From Thermoproteota archaeon (GTDB lineage Archaea; Korarchaeota; Korarchaeia; Korarchaeales; Korarchaeaceae): a stretch of DNA of 8,440 nucleotides. The translations under genes were made by a program, and so were the position numbers. The notes under the pieces were generated by a model. The model had not been told where the DNA came from. It did no database searches and saw only the letters and a list, made by a program, of their open reading frames with translations. Positions within the stretch are counted from its first letter, which is position 1; each line of letters begins with the position of its first letter. The stretch is from positions 1 through 8,440 of the forward strand of contig WAOH01000187.1 of the NCBI GenBank assembly GCA_015521385.1. Reading direction: 5' to 3'. Below, piece by piece: positions 5,814 through 8,440 of this stretch.

Positions 5814-6354
5814 GAGGAGGGAGGGCAAGTATATTATAAGGGGCAAACCGGGATCGGGAAAATCTACGGCCGTCATTATGGTAAAGGAGCGTTTAGAAAA
5901 CCTGGGAGTGAGAGTAGGAGGAATAAGAACTCCGGAGGTCAGGTCTGGGGGGAGGAGAATTGGTTTCGAGGTGGAGGACCTGTTGACTGGCGAGAGGGTC
6001 ATGTTCGCCTCCGTCAACTACAGGGACGGTCCTAGGATCTCCAGATACGGTGTCAGGATAGATCTATTCGAGAAGGTGGCGATTCCCGCCTTGGAGAGCT
6101 CGATGGAGGAATGCGACCTCGTTTTGGTCGATGAGATCGGTAAGATGGAGCTCCTCTCCGATAGGTTCGTGGACACCGTGAGGAGGCTATGGTCGTCGGA
6201 CAGAGCTGCTCTCGGAACCGCCCCTGTCTCCAAAATCAAGTTCGTTGAGGAGATATGCTCCCTATCTGAGGTCCTCTGGATAGAGAGGGGAATGGCCGAA
6301 AGAGTTGCGGAGAGGCTCGTGGATAGGATCCTCAGGTATCTGGGTAAGTTATGA
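5812..6354 (+). CDS. THEP1-family nucleoside-triphosphatase (NTPase_1, COG1618)
   Basis: A 180-residue P-loop NTPase. Walker A is GKPGSGKST at residues 11-19 and Walker B is LVLVDEIGKMEL at 103-114, with Asp107 and Glu108. The GGIRTPEVRSGGRRIGFEVEDL segment at 36-57 is diagnostic of THEP1. Members from Aquifex and the human homologue NTPCR slowly hydrolyse NTPs with broad base specificity. The physiological role is unclear, though a link to RNA or nucleotide metabolism has been suggested. The ATG at 5812 is chosen because it places Walker A at the usual distance from the N-terminus and fits the TATATA box at 5774-5779. Upstream TTG (5782) and ATG (5791) starts would add residues antisense to the trm1 start. 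It shares start-codon bases with trm1 and its 3' end overlaps gar1 by 23 bases. Neighbouring RNA-modification genes hint at a related process, but that is association only. Confidence 0.92.
   Translation: MRREGKYIIRGKPGSGKSTAVIMVKERLENLGVRVGGIRTPEVRSGGRRIGFEVEDLLTGERVMFASVNYRDGPRISRYGVRIDLFEKVAIPALESSMEECDLVLVDEIGKMELLSDRFVDTVRRLWSSDRAALGTAPVSKIKFVEEICSLSEVLWIERGMAERVAERLVDRILRYLGKL
5830..5839 (-). promoter_or_regulatory. TATA-like box for trm1, inside the THEP1 coding region
   Basis: The minus strand reads TTATAATATA, centred about 22-25 bases before the two candidate trm1 ATG codons (5813, 5810), which suits a leaderless mRNA. On the plus strand the same bases encode part of the THEP1 beta-strand that leads into the P-loop (Lys-Tyr-Ile-Ile-Arg). 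This mirrors the THEP1 box embedded in trm1. Confidence 0.55.
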
Positions 6355-6610
6355 GTCTGCTCTCCTCCTTGCGCTCTATCAAGTAGAGCCTCTTGCCCAC
6401 GAAGTTCCTAGCCTTGTCCAAGGGGATCACGACCTTCACCAGCGCGTATGGCTCGTGAACCGGCCCGATCACATCGCTGACCACCCCGACTAGCAGTAGA
6501 TCCTCGGAGACCACCTTCCTGTCCTTGGGATCCTCCTTTACCGGGGGCTTCATCCTCACCAAGAAGTTCCTGGATCTAGTGAGTTTCACGACCTCTCCCA
6601 GCACCCTCAC
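6332..6610 (-). CDS. gar1: Gar1, H/ACA RNA-protein complex subunit
   Basis: A 92-residue Gar1/Naf1-type beta-barrel protein. Gar1 binds Cbf5 in H/ACA sRNPs and aids substrate loading and turnover in RNA-guided pseudouridylation. The core signature is VGVVSDVIGPVHEPYALVKV at residues 41-60, preceded by LGEVVKLTRSRNFLVR (4-19), where the G-x-V start and the LV-R strand match the family. Length is typical for archaeal Gar1, which lacks the glycine/arginine-rich tails of eukaryotes. The start is a GTG at 6610 that overlaps the SRP19 stop (GTGA), implying translational coupling. The 3' end overlaps THEP1 by 23 bases in convergent orientation. Cbf5, Nop10 and L7Ae are not in the window. Confidence 0.92.
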   Translation of the reverse strand: MRVLGEVVKLTRSRNFLVRMKPPVKEDPKDRKVVSEDLLLVGVVSDVIGPVHEPYALVKVVIPLDKARNFVGKRLYLIERKEESRLITYPDT

Positions 6611-6888
6611 TTCCTAGACCTCCTGATTACCTCGGCTACCTTCTTGAGGAGCTCTTCCTTGCTTCCTTGGTAGACTACCTTCACCCTGCCCTCGAACCTG
6701 TACCACCTGGAGGGTCTGTGCTTCTCCTCCACCTCGTACTCCAGGGAGAGGTACTTCAGGGCACTTACCACATCTTGGAGGGTCGGCTTCCTCACGGCAA
6801 GGGAGCGAGGTACCCTCCTACCCTCCGATCTGCTCAACCTGGAATCGAAATAGGAGGGGTATATCACCTTGGGGCCCTTACGAGGCAA
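6607..6888 (-). CDS. srp19: Signal recognition particle 19 kDa protein SRP19
   Basis: A 93-residue basic protein that binds the tips of SRP RNA helices 6 and 8 and promotes SRP54 loading, in the pathway that targets nascent membrane and secreted proteins. The diagnostic N-terminal block IYPSYFDSRLSRSEGRRVP is at residues 9-27, followed by LAVRKPTLQDV and a C-terminal GRVKVVYQGSKEELLKKVAEVI stretch (67-88). Length is normal for archaea. The start is TTG at 6888, 11 bases inside the end of the eS8 gene, preceded by GAGGG with six bases of spacing. No ATG would retain the conserved block. It sits between eS8 and gar1 in a tightly overlapping run, suggesting one transcript. Confidence 0.93.
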   Translation of the reverse strand: MPRKGPKVIYPSYFDSRLSRSEGRRVPRSLAVRKPTLQDVVSALKYLSLEYEVEEKHRPSRWYRFEGRVKVVYQGSKEELLKKVAEVIRRSRK

Positions 6889-7282
6889 CCTCTTCCCTCA
6901 ATAGAACCCCGTTCAGGATACCGTGCTGGCCGGGTCTGGATGTTATCTTCACCAAGCCCAGCTCGGTCTTGACCAGCGTTCCCCTAGTTATTATCTTCCT
7001 CCTAGTCAGCACCTTGCTGGCCGGATTCTCCACCACATCCAGTATCTTCACCCTCTTCGTGGTGCCGTCTCCCAGCGCAACGTTGACCTCGTGGTCCGAT
7101 ACCAGCCTGAGCTTCCTTCCACCGCCCATTATCCTGATCGGCTTGAGCTTCCTAGCTCCAACTACCGTGAAGGCCGGTGGTCTACCGGCCTCCCTCCTCC
7201 TCTTCCCTCTACTCTTCCTTATCTTTCCGCCGGTAGGCTTCCTACCTCCGGGCATTACTGGACCGTGGTAGTAGTACGGCAT
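6878..7282 (-). CDS. rps8e: Small ribosomal subunit protein eS8 (S8e)
   Basis: A 134-residue basic ribosomal protein of the S8e family. Recognisable blocks are RKPTGGKIRKSRGKRR (14-29), GRPPAFTVVG (33-42), a central region with RIMGGGRKLRL and VKILDVVENPASKVLTRR, and a C-terminal SRPGQHGILNGVLL. The length fits archaeal members. The ATG at 7282 is supported by GGTGA at 7292-7296. An internal ATG at 7255 would remove the N-terminal YYHG segment that fits the family, and has no such site. The start lies 13 bases after the stop of the upstream membrane-protein gene, but a TATA-like box inside that gene could give independent expression. It is followed with overlap by SRP19 and then gar1. Confidence 0.95.
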   Translation of the reverse strand: MPYYYHGPVMPGGRKPTGGKIRKSRGKRRREAGRPPAFTVVGARKLKPIRIMGGGRKLRLVSDHEVNVALGDGTTKRVKILDVVENPASKVLTRRKIITRGTLVKTELGLVKITSRPGQHGILNGVLLREEVAS

Positions 7283-7291
7283 GTTCCCACT

Positions 7292-7296
7292 TCACC
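7292..7296 (-). promoter_or_regulatory. Ribosome-binding site GGTGA for eS8
   Basis: The minus strand reads TAGGTGAAGTGGGAAC before the eS8 ATG. The GGTGA core matches the archaeal 16S anti-Shine-Dalgarno and lies nine bases from the start. Its first base is the last base of the TAG stop of the upstream membrane-protein gene, a layout that would allow coupled translation. Confidence 0.6.
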
Positions 7297-8440
7297 TAGC
7301 TAGCTTGATCACTCCCATTAATAAGATTGGCTAAGGAGGCGAACACCACCGAGCCAGCTATGAGGGCCAGATCCAGCTGGCTGAAACCTATCTCGGCCCT
7401 CGTGACCAGTATGGGCCATATTACGTTATACGAGAATAGGTCGTTGCCTCCCCTCATCGAGAGGCGGTAACCGTATCCCGAGAGGAACCCTATCAGCGTG
7501 GAGAGGATCATCATGCCTACCAGACCCAGGTCCACCAGCAGACCGATGAACATGGTGGACGTGATCCCGTAGGCCTTGCCGAAGATCCCCCTGCCCAGGG
7601 ACTGCGATGGGTGCAGGGGTATGGACGAGAGCCAGAAGGGTCCGTATGAGGGGAGTGGTGTCAGGAAGTAACTGCACAGCTCTTTAGAGTAGTAGTAGGT
7701 AGTCGCTAGCCTGAAAGCGATCCTCTCGTAGGTCGGCACGTGAACGTACGACCTCGCCTCCCCGACGGCAATGAACAGCGCTATGAGTATTACCATGAGT
7801 GCGAAGCCCCTAGGATCTCTCCTCCTGACCAGAAGCAGGAAGGTGGAGAGGATCACCAAGAAGACATCTGCCCTGAATCCGTGGAGCATCATCAGTGCGG
7901 AGGTTAGGGACAGGAAAGCCCAAGGGAGGAACCTGTGCCCTCCTTCCAGCAACCTCCACAGCAGGCTCGGGTATGAGATGAATATCAGGAACATCCCGAA
8001 GGCCCCTTCGACGGGAGTCAGCGGTAGCTCCCTTATGACCTCCCAGCTCCTGTACTGGAGGAACGAATGCACGACGAAGAAGGTTCCAGAGGCGTAAACG
8101 AGGAGTTGGAATATGGGCGTCCCTCCCTTGCTGAGTGCGATTATGTAGGCGGCCAAGTTCAGCGCAGCCAGCCACGTCACGGCTATCAGGGGATATAGGG
8201 GGGTTATCTCCCTGAAGGAGACCGCCAGCAGGATGATCACCAGGACCTCTCCGGCGATAAGCGATGCCCCGTGTAACTTCCTCTCATCTATCTTGGAGGC
8301 GGCGGTTAAACCGAACTGGAAGGCTAGGATACCCAGCCCGGAAACTAGCACCCACCCGTAATCCAGTCCGTAACTTCTGGAGCCTAGCAGGAGGATCGCC
8401 ATCAGGATCAGGGATATGCCGACCGTGGGGTGCGCTGAGA
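7296..8440 (-). CDS. Polytopic membrane protein, possible oligosaccharide repeat-unit (Wzy-like) polymerase; N-terminus outside the window
   Basis: An ATG exists at 8402, but the frame remains open through 12 more codons to the edge (SAHPTVGISLIL leading into MAILLLG), and these complete a membrane helix, so the gene most likely starts beyond the window. The visible 380 residues form roughly ten or more hydrophobic helices. Numbering from the ATG at 8402, a stretch near residues 170-190 reads MLHGFRADVFLVILSTFLLL. A hydrophilic loop of about 60 residues lies between the helices ending near 220 and starting near 280. A late helix reads TSTMFIGLLVDLGLVGMMI. A central loop followed by a helix with a GLLVDxGLVG pattern resembles O-antigen and oligosaccharide repeat polymerases, which would fit surface glycan or glycoprotein synthesis. 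I recognise no catalytic residues, so the assignment is tentative. It ends 13 bases before eS8 on the same strand. Confidence 0.6.
   Translation of the reverse strand, partial: SAHPTVGISLILMAILLLGSRSYGLDYGWVLVSGLGILAFQFGLTAASKIDERKLHGASLIAGEVLVIILLAVSFREITPLYPLIAVTWLAALNLAAYIIALSKGGTPIFQLLVYASGTFFVVHSFLQYRSWEVIRELPLTPVEGAFGMFLIFISYPSLLWRLLEGGHRFLPWAFLSLTSALMMLHGFRADVFLVILSTFLLLVRRRDPRGFALMVILIALFIAVGEARSYVHVPTYERIAFRLATTYYYSKELCSYFLTPLPSYGPFWLSSIPLHPSQSLGRGIFGKAYGITSTMFIGLLVDLGLVGMMILSTLIGFLSGYGYRLSMRGGNDLFSYNVIWPILVTRAEIGFSQLDLALIAGSVVFASLANLINGSDQAS
7317..7324 (-). promoter_or_regulatory. Possible TATA-like box (TTATTAAT) for eS8-SRP19-gar1, inside the upstream gene
   Basis: The minus strand reads CTTATTAATG about 38 bases before the eS8 ATG, within the last codons of the membrane-protein gene (Leu-Ile-Asn). 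Initiation about 26 bases downstream would fall at about 7294-7296, right at the GGTGA site, so the predicted start may truncate that site. The element resembles TTTATTAA at 555-562. Support is compositional only. Confidence 0.35.

Noticed and set aside
5814..6017. N-terminal extension of the trm1 frame giving a 445-residue protein
   Set aside because: The extra residues are the exact antisense of the THEP1 P-loop region, lie upstream of the TATA-like box, and match nothing in Trm1, whose family length of about 380 fits the start at 5813.
6923..7303. Two overlapping plus-strand frames opposite eS8
   Set aside because: eS8 is unmistakable on the minus strand. These frames are low-complexity complements without start signals.
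7493..7514. Box C/D sRNA-like motifs on the minus strand (ATGATGA, then CTGA after 11 bases)
   Set aside because: No second C'/D pair follows at the expected spacing, and the site is inside a coding region; chance occurrence is likely.
8400..8402. ATG at 8402 as the true start of the membrane protein
   Set aside because: The frame stays open to the window edge, and the 12 upstream codons complete the first hydrophobic helix, so the real start is probably outside.

Overview
The window is a gene-dense stretch of an archaeal chromosome, almost certainly from a (hyper)thermophilic TACK-type archaeon. The evidence is archaeal/eukaryotic-type information genes (eS30, eS8, SRP19, Nop5, fibrillarin, Gar1, Trm1), archaeal TATA-like boxes about 22-38 bases ahead of start codons, GGTGG/GGTGA ribosome-binding sites, frequent TTG/GTG starts and heavy use of AGG/AGA and ATA codons. 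eS30 points away from most Euryarchaeota. A korarchaeal affiliation is possible, but the sequence alone does not settle it. No tRNA, rRNA, CRISPR array, IS element or other mobile DNA was seen.

Layout. On the left, a partial minus-strand gene encodes a secreted Ig-like protein (1-532). It diverges from a plus-strand DUF460 protein (588-2621), a likely two-domain RNase H-fold nuclease with a coiled coil. The two share a 55-base gap with one AT-rich box. Next on the plus strand come ribosomal protein eS30 (2664-2831), a short structured gap with a T-run and two abutting palindromes, and an overlapping pair encoding the box C/D methylation core: Nop5 (2874-4013) and fibrillarin (4010-4693). Fibrillarin overlaps tail-to-tail with minus-strand Trm1, a tRNA G26 dimethyltransferase (4680-5813). 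Trm1 diverges from a THEP1-type NTPase (5812-6354) with overlapping start codons. THEP1 overlaps tail-to-tail with a minus-strand run that reads, in transcription order: a polytopic membrane protein resembling oligosaccharide repeat-unit polymerases (7296 to beyond the right edge), eS8, SRP19 and Gar1.

Functional theme. Most genes serve RNA and ribosome biology: RNA-guided 2'-O-methylation (Nop5-fibrillarin), RNA-guided pseudouridylation (Gar1), tRNA base methylation (Trm1), ribosome structure (eS30, eS8) and signal recognition particle assembly (SRP19). The DUF460 nuclease and the THEP1 NTPase are the functionally open members. The two genes at the edges are cell-envelope genes.

The most notable points are the compact architecture (mutually embedded divergent promoters, a shared divergent TATA box, convergent 3' overlaps), the palindromes in front of the Nop5-fibrillarin operon, unusual substitutions in normally invariant motifs of Nop5 and fibrillarin, and the apparent internal duplication of the RNase H fold in the DUF460 protein. 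I see no defence island or obviously new multi-gene system. The window reads as core archaeal chromosome with several regulatory and domain-level oddities.
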